Origin: Holdemania massiliensis | GTDB taxonomy: Bacteria > Bacillota_I > Bacilli_A > Erysipelotrichales > Erysipelotrichaceae | Assembly: GCF_022440805.1 (NCBI RefSeq) | Contig: NZ_JAKNTK010000001.1 | Location: 4,092,001 to 4,156,000 of the forward strand | Reading direction: 5' to 3' | DNA length: 64,000 nt | Part shown: positions 35,675 through 44,793 of the stretch, piece after piece | Layout: every line of letters starts with the position of its first letter | Position numbering within the stretch: position 1 is the stretch's first letter | Made by a program: the position numbers and the translations under genes | The notes under the pieces: generated by a model | The model's database searches: none | What the model saw: only the letters and a program-made list of their open reading frames with translations | What the model was told of the DNA's origin: nothing

Positions 35675-36013
35675 CTATTTCTTGTCGTCAGACGGCAGAT
35701 AGAATATCTGTTCACCTTCCTTGGAAAGCATAAAGCTTCCCCGTGCATAGCTTTGTACGTAAGCAGGATCTTCAAGTTTATCCCGCTGCAGTGTCAGATA
35801 TTTATTTTCTTCCTGAAGGGTTTTCAGCTCTTCTTCCACACGGGAGATCTGCTGCTTCAATTCCATCGTCGTTAAGACTTCCTTCACTACGCCGTAAAGC
35901 ATAAACAAGGAAAAACAAATGACGACCAAGCTGATGAACTTTGCAAGCATGCTCCGTTTTTTCCGTCCTTTGGGTTTGACGGTTTTCGGCTCATTTCGAT
36001 TTTCAGCTGTCAA
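35675..36013 (-). CDS. divIC: Septum formation initiator, DivIC/FtsB family
   Basis: 112 residues: a basic cytoplasmic N-terminus (KPKGRKKRS), one membrane helix (LAKFISLVVICFSLFMLYGVV), then an extracytoplasmic coiled coil (KQQISRVEEELKTLQEENKYL) and a short C-terminal domain (PAYVQSYARGSFML). It matches DivIC, which with FtsL and DivIB activates septal peptidoglycan synthesis. TTG at 36013 is the start, with AAGGAGG eight bases ahead. It is the last gene of the operon, in the same order as in Bacillus (yabP-yabQ-divIC). Confidence 0.9.
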   Translation of the reverse strand: MTAENRNEPKTVKPKGRKKRSMLAKFISLVVICFSLFMLYGVVKEVLTTMELKQQISRVEEELKTLQEENKYLTLQRDKLEDPAYVQSYARGSFMLSKEGEQIFYLPSDDKK

Positions 36014-36171
36014 GTTCGATTCCTCCTTCGCCTGCTTTCTTGCGAAAATGATAAAAATTTAGGTGCACTTTTATTATACTTAAAATTCATTTAAACGCAA
36101 GTGAAACTCCGGTGAAGTGAAAGGAAGGAGCCTTATTCATTCACTGCCCGCGCTCCCCATCGGGACACAAT

Positions 36172-36711
36172 TTATAAAACAGCGGACGAAGCGTCTTCCG
36201 GTTCAGGGTGTTTTCGTTTTCGCTTCGCCTGCCGTTTTTGTTTTTTTAGCTGCTTTTTTGCCTGCTTTGCCTGATGTTTTTTCTGATGTTTCGCTTTCTG
36301 AAGCTGCTGCTTTTCCGCTTTCTTTTTCCGGCGAAGCTCCGAATGCTGTTTCAGGACTGCCTGATTTTTAGCCTTTTGTGTTTTCAGACAGGTCAGCTGC
36401 TTGGCACCCCAGCGAACGATTCCTTCAAACACAGGGGAAAAGGTCATAGCATAAAATTTCAGATAAATCGCCACGCCCAGCACAAACACCAGAATCAGAT
36501 ACATCTGCGTCTGACCGCCGGTAATCGGCAGCAGTCCGGCATACATGAGCGTGACAAAAACAAAGAAGTAGAGGGTTTCTATAACCCATCTCACAACATG
36601 TCGGCGAAAGTGCCAGGTCAGCCGATTCATTCCGCTCCAGGTCAAAGCGAACACCCAGCCGCTGAAAAAATGATAAACCAGCGCCTGAAATTGCTGGGGA
36701 AGCAGGATCAT
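36172..36711 (-). CDS. yabQ: Spore cortex biosynthesis protein YabQ
   Basis: 179 residues. Four hydrophobic segments in the first 110 residues, starting QFQALVYHFFSGWVFALTW, match YabQ, a membrane protein of the forespore outer membrane needed for cortex formation. The C-terminal 70 residues are extremely basic (KKAEKQQLQKAKHQKKHQAK and so on), longer than usual. The ATGA overlap with yabP shows translational coupling. Confidence 0.85.
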   Translation of the reverse strand: MILLPQQFQALVYHFFSGWVFALTWSGMNRLTWHFRRHVVRWVIETLYFFVFVTLMYAGLLPITGGQTQMYLILVFVLGVAIYLKFYAMTFSPVFEGIVRWGAKQLTCLKTQKAKNQAVLKQHSELRRKKKAEKQQLQKAKHQKKHQAKQAKKQLKKQKRQAKRKRKHPEPEDASSAVL

Positions 36712-37013
36712 TTCAACAATTTACCCAGAAATGATTCCTTGCCCGGCCCTTTTTTATTCACAATATATTCCAGACGGTCGATCACTCCGCGGATGCTGAC
36801 CTCTCCCCGCTCTGTGTCCAGCTTGCCCAGCGTCAGATCCTTGCCCTGCACCAGCATCCAGCCCTGGCTGGTTTCTAAGAGGAATTCATTGCTGTCAAAA
36901 CTGTCGATCTGCTTGACCCCCGTCAGATCCAGGCTTTTCCTATCTTTCATCACCACGTTATGATACGGATTCGTTTCAAATTTTAAAGGATTGGATAACA
37001 GACTTTCACTCAT
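36708..37013 (-). CDS. yabP: Sporulation protein YabP
   Basis: About 101 residues; the family core LDLTGVKQIDSFDSNEFLLE...LVQGKDLTLGKLDTERGEVSIRG is clear. YabP is a mother-cell sporulation protein. ATG 37013 follows an AGGAGG; the frame is open further upstream without a site. It stands between rqcP and yabQ as in Bacillus. Confidence 0.9.
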   Translation of the reverse strand: MSESLLSNPLKFETNPYHNVVMKDRKSLDLTGVKQIDSFDSNEFLLETSQGWMLVQGKDLTLGKLDTERGEVSIRGVIDRLEYIVNKKGPGKESFLGKLLK

Positions 37014-37061
37014 AAGAAAAAACCTCCTGTTCTCTACCACCGTATGAACAGAAGGTTTCGT

Positions 37062-37325
37062 TTATTCCAGTTCGACGCGTTTTTCCTCAACAACTTCGTA
37101 CATTGAAGCCGCATCTTCTTTCCGGGTATACTGCGCGGTTTCGGTCACCCTTACCGTCAGCTGCCGCTGGCCGAAAATCACGGTGATCAAATCGCCCACA
37201 TTGACTTCACTGGCCGGCTTAGCGGTCTTTCCGTTGATCAGCACGCGCTGGTGATCTGCCAGATCTTTTGATACTGTGCGGCGCTTTAAAATCCGGGCCA
37301 CCTTTAAATACTTGTCCAATCGCAT
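37062..37325 (-). CDS. rqcP: S4-domain RNA-binding protein RqcP (YabO/Hsp15 type)
   Basis: 87 residues: the S4 domain MRLDKYLKVARILKRRTVS...RVLINGKTAKPASEVNVGDLI is almost the whole protein. RqcP acts with RqcH in C-terminal alanine tailing on stalled 50S subunits. ATG 37325 with AGAGGTG upstream is chosen since the S4 fold begins there. First gene of the yabP-yabQ-divIC run. Confidence 0.9.
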   Translation of the reverse strand: MRLDKYLKVARILKRRTVSKDLADHQRVLINGKTAKPASEVNVGDLITVIFGQRQLTVRVTETAQYTRKEDAASMYEVVEEKRVELE

Positions 37326-37395
37326 TTCATCACCTCTGGTTTCTATCATACCACAGTTCAACTGTCTTTCAAGCCTGGGACACTTCGCTCATTTC

Positions 37396-37596
37396 TCATT
37401 CTTCCTCATCCAGAAAGAAAATTTCATCCACATGCAGGCCCAGTCTGCGCGCCAATTTCATGGCCAGTTCCAGCGTCGGATTGTATTTGTTGTTTTCAAT
37501 CGCAATGATGGTCTGCCGTGTCACGCCCATTTCCTGCGCTAAATCTTCCTGGCGCAGCCCAGCCTGCTTTCGCAGCTGTTTAATCCGATTCTGCAT
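37396..37596 (-). CDS. Xre-family HTH regulator
   Basis: 66 residues, essentially one HTH: RIKQLRKQAGLRQEDLAQEMGV with recognition helix TRQTIIAIENNKYNPTLELA. Such short Cro/C1-type proteins are often paired with a membrane protein of the type found directly upstream. It follows that gene by five bases. It likely binds the symmetric site over their common promoter at 37962-38028 (inference). Confidence 0.9.
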   Translation of the reverse strand: MQNRIKQLRKQAGLRQEDLAQEMGVTRQTIIAIENNKYNPTLELAMKLARRLGLHVDEIFFLDEEE

Positions 37597-37601
37597 CGAA
37601 T

Positions 37602-37928
37602 CTACCGCAGCCAGGCTGCACCCGAAGCGAGGATCAGCACGAAGATAACAAAAGCGGTAATACTCATTCCAAGCAGCCTATTCGGTTCATGGTACTCCTC
37701 ATCGCCCGCAATCATCCGACGCTTGAGCGCAACCTGTGAAAATCCCTGAACGCATACCGCAAGTCCCAGCAGAATTGACGGCCAGGGCTGATAAGTCCCT
37801 GAATTAAACCAAGCTTGACCGCTGTTCCATAACGTCCAGGCACACAAGGCAAGCAGAACGGCTTTGTAGCCCAAAGACTCAGAGCGCAGCTGAATGTTTC
37901 GTTCCATTTCATCCATTTTCTTCATCAT
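37602..37928 (-). CDS. Membrane protein paired with Xre regulator
   Basis: 108 residues: a charged N-terminus and three hydrophobic segments (VLLALCAWTLWN, SILLGLAVCVQGF and ITAFVIFVLILASGAAWL). This layout is common next to small Xre regulators in Firmicutes; the function is unknown. AAGGAGG precedes the start. It is the first gene of the two-gene unit. Confidence 0.75.
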   Translation of the reverse strand: MMKKMDEMERNIQLRSESLGYKAVLLALCAWTLWNSGQAWFNSGTYQPWPSILLGLAVCVQGFSQVALKRRMIAGDEEYHEPNRLLGMSITAFVIFVLILASGAAWLR

Positions 37929-37961
37929 CCTGACCTCCTTAAAAAGACGCTTTTTCAGCTA

Positions 37962-38028
37962 AATGTTAAACTTTTTTTACATTTCAATTATAACTCCATG
38001 GATCGAAATGTCAAGACTATTTAACATT
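37962..38028. promoter_or_regulatory. Promoter of Xre/membrane pair inside a symmetric dyad
   Basis: Minus-strand TTGACA (38009-38014), 16-base spacer, TATAAT (37987-37992). Outer arms AATGTTAAA (37962-37970) and TTTAACATT (38020-38028), and inner arms ACATTTC (37979-37985) and GAAATGT (38005-38011), share one centre at 37995. Confidence 0.7.
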
Positions 38029-38284
38029 ATTGCTCATCCATTCCTTATCTTAACAGTTCCATGGCAAAGTCTTTCTTCTACCTTTTTATCTAACCTTGAA
38101 GCAGAATCGTATTCTTTCTTCCTTTTTATCGGTGCTCATTCTCGCTCTCTGCCGCTTATTCTGTTAAACAAGCTTAAAATTAAGATTCACCTTTCCTTTG
38201 AGTTAAACAGCAATCCTTGTTTTACAGAATGCGGCTGTTCATGAATAGATTTTCGGTTTATACTGGTGAAAAGAGGTTATAACA
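38029..38284. other. Gene-free stretch before the cupin gene
   Basis: No gene seen. A possible -10 (TATACT) lies about 25-30 bases before the cupin start; no good -35 is visible. Confidence 0.4.
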
Positions 38285-38716
38285 ATGCGAAAACTTACAG
38301 ATGAAGAAGCTCTCACTTATGGGATCCAGCCCATCCATCATCAAATGGATAATGGTGAACAACGTTTTCGCCTGACGCGGGATACCGGCAGCAGCTACAT
38401 TCTCACGCTCAGTGCCCATCAGAGCGGCTGGCAGTCCAGTCACATTCACCATCAAAAGCGCGAATTCTACATTGTGGAACAAGGCTGGATTGTCATCGCC
38501 TTATGGCAGCAGGAGAAGCTGACGTTTCAGCGCTTGGATCCCGATGACTGTTTTATGCTTCCGCCAGGCCTTCCCCACAACGTTTACTTGGCAGCGGACT
38601 CGGTTGTGCATACGGTTAAATATGGCTGTCCTGATACGGATTGGGAAGCCGTCAGCGCGCTGGATGAGCTTCTTCGTACCGAAACCTTTGATGGAAAGAC
38701 ATTTTTAACCCGTTAA
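38285..38716 (+). CDS. Cupin-domain protein
   Basis: 143 residues with a single beta-barrel cupin: the first motif is HQSGWQSSHIHHQKREFYIVEQG (H-x-H...E...G) and the second PPGLPHNVYLAADS (P...H). Metal binding through these His/Glu residues is expected; the reaction is unknown (isomerase, or storage/sugar-binding). The gene is transcribed against its neighbours, in the gap between spoVT and the Xre pair. AGAGG precedes ATG 38285. Confidence 0.85.
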   Translation: MRKLTDEEALTYGIQPIHHQMDNGEQRFRLTRDTGSSYILTLSAHQSGWQSSHIHHQKREFYIVEQGWIVIALWQQEKLTFQRLDPDDCFMLPPGLPHNVYLAADSVVHTVKYGCPDTDWEAVSALDELLRTETFDGKTFLTR

Positions 38717-38812
38717 ATTCATTCTTGGTTTCCACGTTTACGATTCTCTGACGATGATTGGCATTCATTCTGATCGAGCATGATCTTTCCTGTATTCCTA
38801 TTTCCTAAAGCA

Positions 38813-38858
38813 AAAACAGATGTTCTGCGCTCGATCCTGAACGCGGCTCATCTGTTTT
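38813..38858. terminator. Bidirectional terminator between cupin gene and spoVT
   Basis: AAAACAGATG (38813-38822) pairs with CATCTGTTTT (38849-38858). Confidence 0.75.
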
Positions 38859-38917
38859 CTCTTGTTCTTCAATACCCATTTCAAAAATAGCTCTTCTGTC
38901 TGACTGGGATGGACCCG

Positions 38918-39442
38918 TCAGTGTTCGTGATTGCGGATCAGCAGCCGGCTGAAGGCCTGCGCAATATCCAGATGCTGCGGCTGCAGTGGGGAATCCTCTT
39001 CCAGTACGACGAAGGCTCCCAGCCAATCTCCATATACCGCAACCGGAAAGATCGTGCCTTTCATCGTATCCGGCTTAGCCGCAAACAACCGTACCTGATC
39101 AAACGGACGAACATGGTACGCTTTGACACATTCCTGAAACTCCACGGACAGTGACTGGCTGCGCCAATCATCCAGCTTCGTCTGTCCAACGCATAAAATC
39201 TGATCATCCTCTACGAATAAGACCGGATGTTCCGTTACTTCCTGCAGCGTTTGACACATCCGTGTGATCGCTTCCGTTTCATCGCTCAGAACGGAAAACT
39301 TTTTCAATACGATCTCAGAATCCTCATTGACGAAAAATTCGATTGAATCGCCTTCCTTGAGCTTATATATTTTACGGATTTCCTTCGGGATGACTAAACG
39401 CCCTAAGTCATCCAGTCTTCTAACTATACCTGTTGCTTTCAT
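38918..39442 (-). CDS. spoVT: Stage V sporulation protein T (AbrB-like regulator)
   Basis: 174 residues. Residues 1-50 form the swapped-hairpin AbrB DNA-binding domain (MKATGIVRRLDDLGRLVIPKEIR), the rest a GAF-like domain (HPVLFVEDDQILCVG, TIFPVAVYGDWLGAFVVLE). It matches SpoVT, which tunes forespore (sigma G) genes. Location between mfd and the yab genes equals that in Bacillus. AAGGAGAG precedes ATG 39442. Confidence 0.95.
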   Translation of the reverse strand: MKATGIVRRLDDLGRLVIPKEIRKIYKLKEGDSIEFFVNEDSEIVLKKFSVLSDETEAITRMCQTLQEVTEHPVLFVEDDQILCVGQTKLDDWRSQSLSVEFQECVKAYHVRPFDQVRLFAAKPDTMKGTIFPVAVYGDWLGAFVVLEEDSPLQPQHLDIAQAFSRLLIRNHEH

Positions 39443-39494
39443 GCCGACTCTCCTTTACGTACAAATAGTATGGGACAACCGGCTCCGGATTATT

Positions 39495-42400
39495 CTATGA
39501 AACTTCCAGTTTCTTACTTTGATCCAAGACTTCGATGGCTAAGGCTAATTCATTGCCTTTTTTCGGAAGACGAACAATAATTCGTCCCTGAACATAACGC
39601 AGCTGGATATCCTTGGATATCGTTGTGAACGTTTCAAATAATTTTACACCGTCGATATGATCGGAAAAGGCTTTGGAGAAAACGATTTCCATCTGATTTT
39701 TCACATCCCGGAAGGAATCCACCCGCGGTTCGTTCAACAGAATGTCCAATCGTTTTTTCTCGAACAACAGACCAACGGATTTCGGCATTTTTCCAAAATA
39801 ATCCTGAGTCTCCTCTTTGAGTGCGATTAACTGATCTTCATCCTGGGCGGCGTCAATCCTTTGATACAGTGATATTTTCTCAAAATCCAACGGAGCAAAC
39901 TGCTTTGGAATATAGCCGTCAACCTGAACCTGAGAGCGGACAGGTTCTTTGACTTCGGGTTTGACTTCGCCCTTTTTCTCAGCGATCGCTTCCTGCAGCA
40001 TCTCGATATACATATCGATGCCGACGGTATCAATAAACCCAGACTGGCTGGGGCCTAACAGATCCCCTGCGCCGCGGATCGTTAAATCGCGCATCGCAAT
40101 CTTATAGCCGCTGCCGAGTTCAGTAAATTCTTTGATCGCCTGCAGGCGCTTCTGGGCAATCTCATTGACCTGCTTGCGCGGACGGACCATCAGGTAAGCA
40201 TACGCAACTCGATCGCTGCGGCCGACCCGGCCTTTGATCTGATACAGCTGCGCCAAACCGAAGGTATCCGCATTTTCAATCAGGATCGTATTGGCGTTGG
40301 GAATATCAATGCCCGTTTCAATAATCGTCGTACAGATCAGCACATTCACTTCGTTGTCAGTAAACTGCATCATGACTTCTTCAATTTCATCACGGCTCAT
40401 CTTCCCATGCGCCACGGCAATTTCTGCTTCTGGAACATCCTGTTTGATCTGGCGGGCAACATTATAAATCTCCTGAATGTTATTGAAAAGATAGAAAACC
40501 TGTCCCTGACGGGCCAGCTCCCGTTCGATCACTTCCTTGACCAGCGCGCGGTTTTTCTCAATCACGTACGTCTGCACCGGCATACGATTGCTCGGCGGCG
40601 TTTCCAGCTGAGATAAAGAACGAATGCCGATCAAGGACATCTGCAGCGTGCGTGGAATCGGCGTGGCGGAGAGTGAAAGGACATCCACAGATTCCTTCAT
40701 TTCCTTGATTTTTTCTTTGTGTTCAACTCCGAAGCGTTGTTCTTCGTCGATGACCAGCAGGCCGAGATCATGAAACTGCACGTCTTTGGACAAGATACGA
40801 TGGGTGCCGATGATCATGTCAACCTTGCCTTCCTTCAGCTCGCGCAGGATTTCCTTTTGTTTGGATTCCACGACGAAGCGGTTCAGCACTTCCACACGGA
40901 TCGGGAAGTTCTCGAAGCGCTTCATCGCCGTAGCGGTATGCTGCAGGGAGAGGATCGTAGTCGGGCACAGGAAAGCGACTTGCTTGCCTTCGGTAATCGC
41001 CTTGAACGCTGCTCTTAATGCAACTTCAGTCTTGCCGAACCCCACATCGCCGCACAACAGCCGATCCATCGGTTTCGGCTGCATCATATCCTTTTTGACT
41101 TCCTGTACCGCCAAGGCCTGATCGGGAGTCAGTTCATATTCAAAGTCATCTTCGAATTCCTGCTGCAGCACCGAGTCCGGACCGTAGGCATAACCGATGT
41201 TCTCTTCGCGCTGGGAATACAGCTTCACCAGGCGGTCAGCAATCTCGTTAACATTCTCTTTCAAACGCTGCTTGGTCTTTTCCCAATCGTGACTGCCCAG
41301 CTTATTCAGCTTCGGCACCACGCCTTCACGGGAAACGAATTTGCGGACCAGGCGGAATTGTTCCAGCGGCACCAACAATTCGTCATTGCCCTTGTAGACA
41401 ACGCGCAGGAAATCCTTATGCACGCCGTTGAACTCCCGCGTCACAATCCCCAGATACTGGCCGACGCCATGTTGGGAATGCACGATGAAATCGCCGGGCT
41501 GCAGATCTTGATAACTGTTCAGCGCCTCGGCTTCCTTAAACTTGGAAGCATATCGTCCCAGCTTTGTTTTTTTCTTAAATAGTTCGTGCGAGGTATAGAC
41601 GATCAGATTTTCTTTTAATGCTTCAAAGCCTTCATCCAGCGCTTGCGGGATCAGCACCAGGCCTTCCTCATGCGGCTGGGTGTCATTGATCAGAAACGGA
41701 ATTTCCTTTCCCTTGAGGATCGGAACAATTTCTTTCAGCTCATGGTCCTGCAGGAAAAAATACATCTGCCGGCCGCGGCCTTCTTTCAAAGCAATTTCCA
41801 GCTTCATCGGCAGCGTTTCATTCGGCAGGGCGACTTCCCGGATCATCGCATGCGGAACTTTGCGCAGCGAATCGAAAGTATCGATTTCCGTAACTTTCCG
41901 GCCAGCCAGCACGGTATTGAGCTCATGCTGAACGCTGAAACGCGGCAGCATTTTCAACTCCTGCGCCATTTCCTGAATGTAGGCCGTGGTTTCTTCTGTC
42001 AGCTGATGCAGATGGGTTTTGATCTGATCCGGATGGGACAGAAAGACCTGGGCCTGCGGGCAATAGTCGATTAAGGAGCAATTGTCATCGAGATAGCTTA
42101 AATACGGATACAGCCGGCTTTCCCTTAAGTGCGCCCGCATGGTTTCCATATCCAGATCCACAATCCCCTCGATCTGTTCATATTCGCCGTGGGTATAACG
42201 GCTTTTCAGCGATTCCAGATGATGGTGTACGCGCTGATCGATCAAAGCGATCTGATCATCGTCCAAAAGCAGATCGGAAGCCGGAACAATTTCCGCTTCG
42301 CTCAGCACCTGTACTGTGCGCTGCGTCGCAATATCAAAGGTACGGATACTGTCGATTTCCGTATCAAAAAACTCAATTCGTACCGGAGCGTCGCTGTTGA

Positions 42401-42938
42401 TCGAATAGATGTCGATAATTCCGCCGCGGCTGGCAAAGCACAGCGGCTGATCCACCCGTGCGGTCTGTTGGTAGCCCGCCGCGATCAGGGTGCGCTTCAG
42501 CTCATTCATCGAGACTTCCATGCCGGTTTTTAACAGGATCGTGCACAGCTTAAACTGGGCAGGAGAGGGCAGATAGCGAACCAGGGCTGAAGCATGAGTC
42601 ACACAGATCAGCTGATCCTCGTTCAACAAACGATTCAGAGTTTCTACCTTTTCCGCCGTAGCTTCCGGAGACGCGGCAATGGCCTCTACCCGCAGTGATT
42701 CCTCCACGCTGAAAAGCGCGCAGACCTGTGGGGAAAGCAGGGATTTCAGCTTTTCCGCCAGACGCTGAGCGGTATAGAGATTATTTTTTATGATCAGCAT
42801 CGGCCTTGGATTCTGCGCATAGCTGGCTGCCAGAATCAGCGCTTCCTCGGTTAAGGAAGAAGCGGAAAGAAAGGCTTCCTGCCGCGTGCAGGCTGCAACG
42901 GCTGGGTTGTGGGCCAGCCGCCCTAACAGGAAGTTCAT
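39495..42938 (-). CDS. mfd: Transcription-repair coupling factor Mfd
   Basis: 1,147 residues, full length. The N-terminal UvrB-homologous part is followed by the RNA-polymerase-interacting domain (PGDFIVHSQHGVGQYLGI), the RecG-like translocase (Walker A LLCGDVGFGKTEVA, DEEQRFG box, LSATPIPRTLQM) and the C-terminal TRCF domain. It displaces stalled RNA polymerase and recruits UvrA. The start overlaps the pth stop (ATGA), so the two are coupled. Confidence 0.97.
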   Translation of the reverse strand: MNFLLGRLAHNPAVAACTRQEAFLSASSLTEEALILAASYAQNPRPMLIIKNNLYTAQRLAEKLKSLLSPQVCALFSVEESLRVEAIAASPEATAEKVETLNRLLNEDQLICVTHASALVRYLPSPAQFKLCTILLKTGMEVSMNELKRTLIAAGYQQTARVDQPLCFASRGGIIDIYSINSDAPVRIEFFDTEIDSIRTFDIATQRTVQVLSEAEIVPASDLLLDDDQIALIDQRVHHHLESLKSRYTHGEYEQIEGIVDLDMETMRAHLRESRLYPYLSYLDDNCSLIDYCPQAQVFLSHPDQIKTHLHQLTEETTAYIQEMAQELKMLPRFSVQHELNTVLAGRKVTEIDTFDSLRKVPHAMIREVALPNETLPMKLEIALKEGRGRQMYFFLQDHELKEIVPILKGKEIPFLINDTQPHEEGLVLIPQALDEGFEALKENLIVYTSHELFKKKTKLGRYASKFKEAEALNSYQDLQPGDFIVHSQHGVGQYLGIVTREFNGVHKDFLRVVYKGNDELLVPLEQFRLVRKFVSREGVVPKLNKLGSHDWEKTKQRLKENVNEIADRLVKLYSQREENIGYAYGPDSVLQQEFEDDFEYELTPDQALAVQEVKKDMMQPKPMDRLLCGDVGFGKTEVALRAAFKAITEGKQVAFLCPTTILSLQHTATAMKRFENFPIRVEVLNRFVVESKQKEILRELKEGKVDMIIGTHRILSKDVQFHDLGLLVIDEEQRFGVEHKEKIKEMKESVDVLSLSATPIPRTLQMSLIGIRSLSQLETPPSNRMPVQTYVIEKNRALVKEVIERELARQGQVFYLFNNIQEIYNVARQIKQDVPEAEIAVAHGKMSRDEIEEVMMQFTDNEVNVLICTTIIETGIDIPNANTILIENADTFGLAQLYQIKGRVGRSDRVAYAYLMVRPRKQVNEIAQKRLQAIKEFTELGSGYKIAMRDLTIRGAGDLLGPSQSGFIDTVGIDMYIEMLQEAIAEKKGEVKPEVKEPVRSQVQVDGYIPKQFAPLDFEKISLYQRIDAAQDEDQLIALKEETQDYFGKMPKSVGLLFEKKRLDILLNEPRVDSFRDVKNQMEIVFSKAFSDHIDGVKLFETFTTISKDIQLRYVQGRIIVRLPKKGNELALAIEVLDQSKKLEVS

Positions 42939-43498
42939 CGACTGCGGTTGAAGCGGTTCATGACTTCGCTGATCGGCATCGTCATGCTTGCCTTGGCCGC
43001 TTCCGCCGCGTGGTTGATTGCCGCCTGATAGTCCTCCCGCTGCTCCGCCGGAACTTTGCCCAGCACATAATCGACAATCGGAATCAGCGGATTTTTATCA
43101 ATTCCTACCCGAATCCGGGCAATTTCTTGGGTATGCAGATGATCGATGATATTTTTCATGCCCTTCTGACCGCCCGCACTGCCGGAAGTCCGGATGCGGA
43201 TCTTGCCGACAGGCAGATCCAGGTCATCATGAATGACGAGAATTTGATCAACCGGGATTTTATAAAACTGGACAGCCTGAATGACCGCTTCCCCGGAATT
43301 GTTCATATAGGTCTGCGGTTTCATTAACAGAATTGTTTCCTGTCCGCAGCGTACAGTTGTGATCAGAGCGTTGAATTTGGATTGACTGATTCCTGTGTTT
43401 AACAGATCCGCCAGCCGATCCAGCACATCAAAGCCCGCGTTGTGACGGGTATGTTCATATTCTCTACCGGGATTGCCTAATCCGACAATTAATTTCAT
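42935..43498 (-). CDS. pth: Peptidyl-tRNA hydrolase
   Basis: 187 residues. MKLIVGLGNPGREYEHTRHNAGF contains the Asn and catalytic His20; KPQTYMNNSG and VIHDDLDLPVGKIRI complete the active site. It frees tRNA from peptidyl-tRNA. AGGAGGAAG precedes ATG 43498; TATAAT lies at 43637-43642. It is the first gene of the pth-mfd unit. Confidence 0.97.
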   Translation of the reverse strand: MKLIVGLGNPGREYEHTRHNAGFDVLDRLADLLNTGISQSKFNALITTVRCGQETILLMKPQTYMNNSGEAVIQAVQFYKIPVDQILVIHDDLDLPVGKIRIRTSGSAGGQKGMKNIIDHLHTQEIARIRVGIDKNPLIPIVDYVLGKVPAEQREDYQAAINHAAEAAKASMTMPISEVMNRFNRSR

Positions 43499-43739
43499 AA
43501 AGTCTTCCTCCTGTCTTTATGGATGACCTGCAGCCTTTTTGTAAACCAGCGAAGAAAACCTGCTTCGGTTTCTTCTGGGGCTGCAAGACGCAAAATGACC
43601 GGATTTCCTTCAATCCCGGCCTTTTCATGCCTGATCATTATAACAGAATTCTTCCCGCTTGTCTTATCTGGGAGTCGGATTTTTCCGACTTTCTTTTTCC
43701 TTTTCTGACATGTAGAAAAACACTCAGGACTGTTGGCTT

Positions 43740-44070
43740 TCACTTTTTTTCTGCATTCTCAAGCGTTTGTTCACGCCGGATCTGGGTCGCGGTTTTTCCG
43801 GTTTGTTGCTTCAGCATCTTGCAAAAATAAGAAGCGGAACAGAAATTTGTTTCTTCAGCAATTTCCGTAATCGTTTTGCGTGTTGTTCTCAACAGCGTCA
43901 CAGCCCGGTTGATCGTTGCTTTTTGTTTTAATTCAGTAAATGTTGCTTGGAATTCATCTTTGAGAATTCGTTCTGTCTGACGCACGCTCAGCTGCAGACG
44001 ATCGGCCAGCGCAGACAGTGTCAGATTCTCACTGTCAAAGAAAAAGCATTCTCGATGTTGATTTTTCGAT
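43740..44070 (-). pseudogene. C-terminal remnant of an AraC-family regulator
   Basis: The frame encodes only the AraC DNA-binding part: ENLTLSALADRLQLSVRQTERILKDEF and the second HTH ITEIAEETNFCSASYFCKMLKQQTGKT, ending at 43740. Upstream of about 44070 the reading frame shows no sensor domain and no start with a ribosome site; the first Met, at 43985, cuts the first HTH. The 5' part is lost. It abuts the 5'-truncated glycosidase at about 44080. Confidence 0.75.
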
Positions 44071-44089
44071 AATCATCCGGAACTGAATT

Positions 44090-44501
44090 CCGACTCTCAC
44101 TCTGCTGCCAATCCGGGCCTTATATCCGGCTGCGTGATACCCCTGTCTTCAATCGGGATCTAATCCGTATTGAAGATCCGTTTATCTGGAAAGAGCAGGA
44201 CTTGTACCCCATGATTGCCAAGGATATGCGCGGCGATGTATGCGGCCAAAAACAGGGTGGTATGCATGCAATTTCTCCCGATGGGATCCATTGGGAAGCA
44301 ATTCCTGATGAATTAGCCTATACCCGAAGGCTTCATTGGGATGATGGAAAAACGAAACTGATGGGTTCGCTGGAAAGACCGTTCCTCTTGTTTGAAAATG
44401 GAAAGCCGGCGCATGCTTTCTTCGATACCAGCAATGGCACGCAGGGCTTTACCGATGCCACAAATACCTGGACCGTCTGCATTCCCTTAAAGCAGGAGTA
44501 A
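44090..44501 (+). pseudogene. C-terminal remnant of a glycoside hydrolase (GH43-like)
   Basis: In-frame from about 44090 to the stop at 44501: RLRDTPVFNRDLIRIEDPF, WKEQDLYPMIAKDMRGDV, then SPDGIHWEAI, LERPFLLFENGKPAHAFFDT. These are the later blades of a five-bladed GH43/GH32-like beta-propeller protein, with the RxEDPF motif. The N-terminal half with the nucleophile-side acid is missing, so it is very likely inactive. A strong terminator follows. Confidence 0.7.
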
Positions 44502-44521
44502 GACTAATCAACCGTACCATT

Positions 44522-44585
44522 ATACCTGCCTTTGTCTGTTGAAAAGAAGCAATTCTGGAAAAAGACAAAGGCCGGTATTTTTTTC
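44522..44585 (+). terminator. Terminator of the glycosidase remnant
   Basis: ATACCTGCCTTTGTCT (44522-44537) pairs with AGACAAAGGCCGGTAT (44563-44578), one mismatch, then T7. Confidence 0.85.
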
Positions 44586-44793
44586 CCTTCCGCTTTTTCA
44601 AAGAAGATCATTCTGATTTTTTGACCTTATCTGTCCAACTCAATGCATTCGATGGCTTTCCCTTCTGACGATTCAATATCAGACTGATCTTCATATCAAA
44701 AGTACTGAAAATCAATTAAAATATAAGTAGTAAGAGAAAACTTATCTTTTAGAAGATGACTTTAATAAGAAGAAAAGGAGGAACGCCGAGCTT

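Noticed and set aside
43673..43690. Hairpin AGTCGGA/TCCGACT as terminator
   Set aside because: The T-rich side faces the plus strand, where no gene ends; it lies upstream of the pth promoter on the minus strand, so no function is assigned.
43495..43743. 82-codon frame between the AraC remnant and pth
   Set aside because: It overlaps the pth start, has no family resemblance and contains the likely pth promoter.
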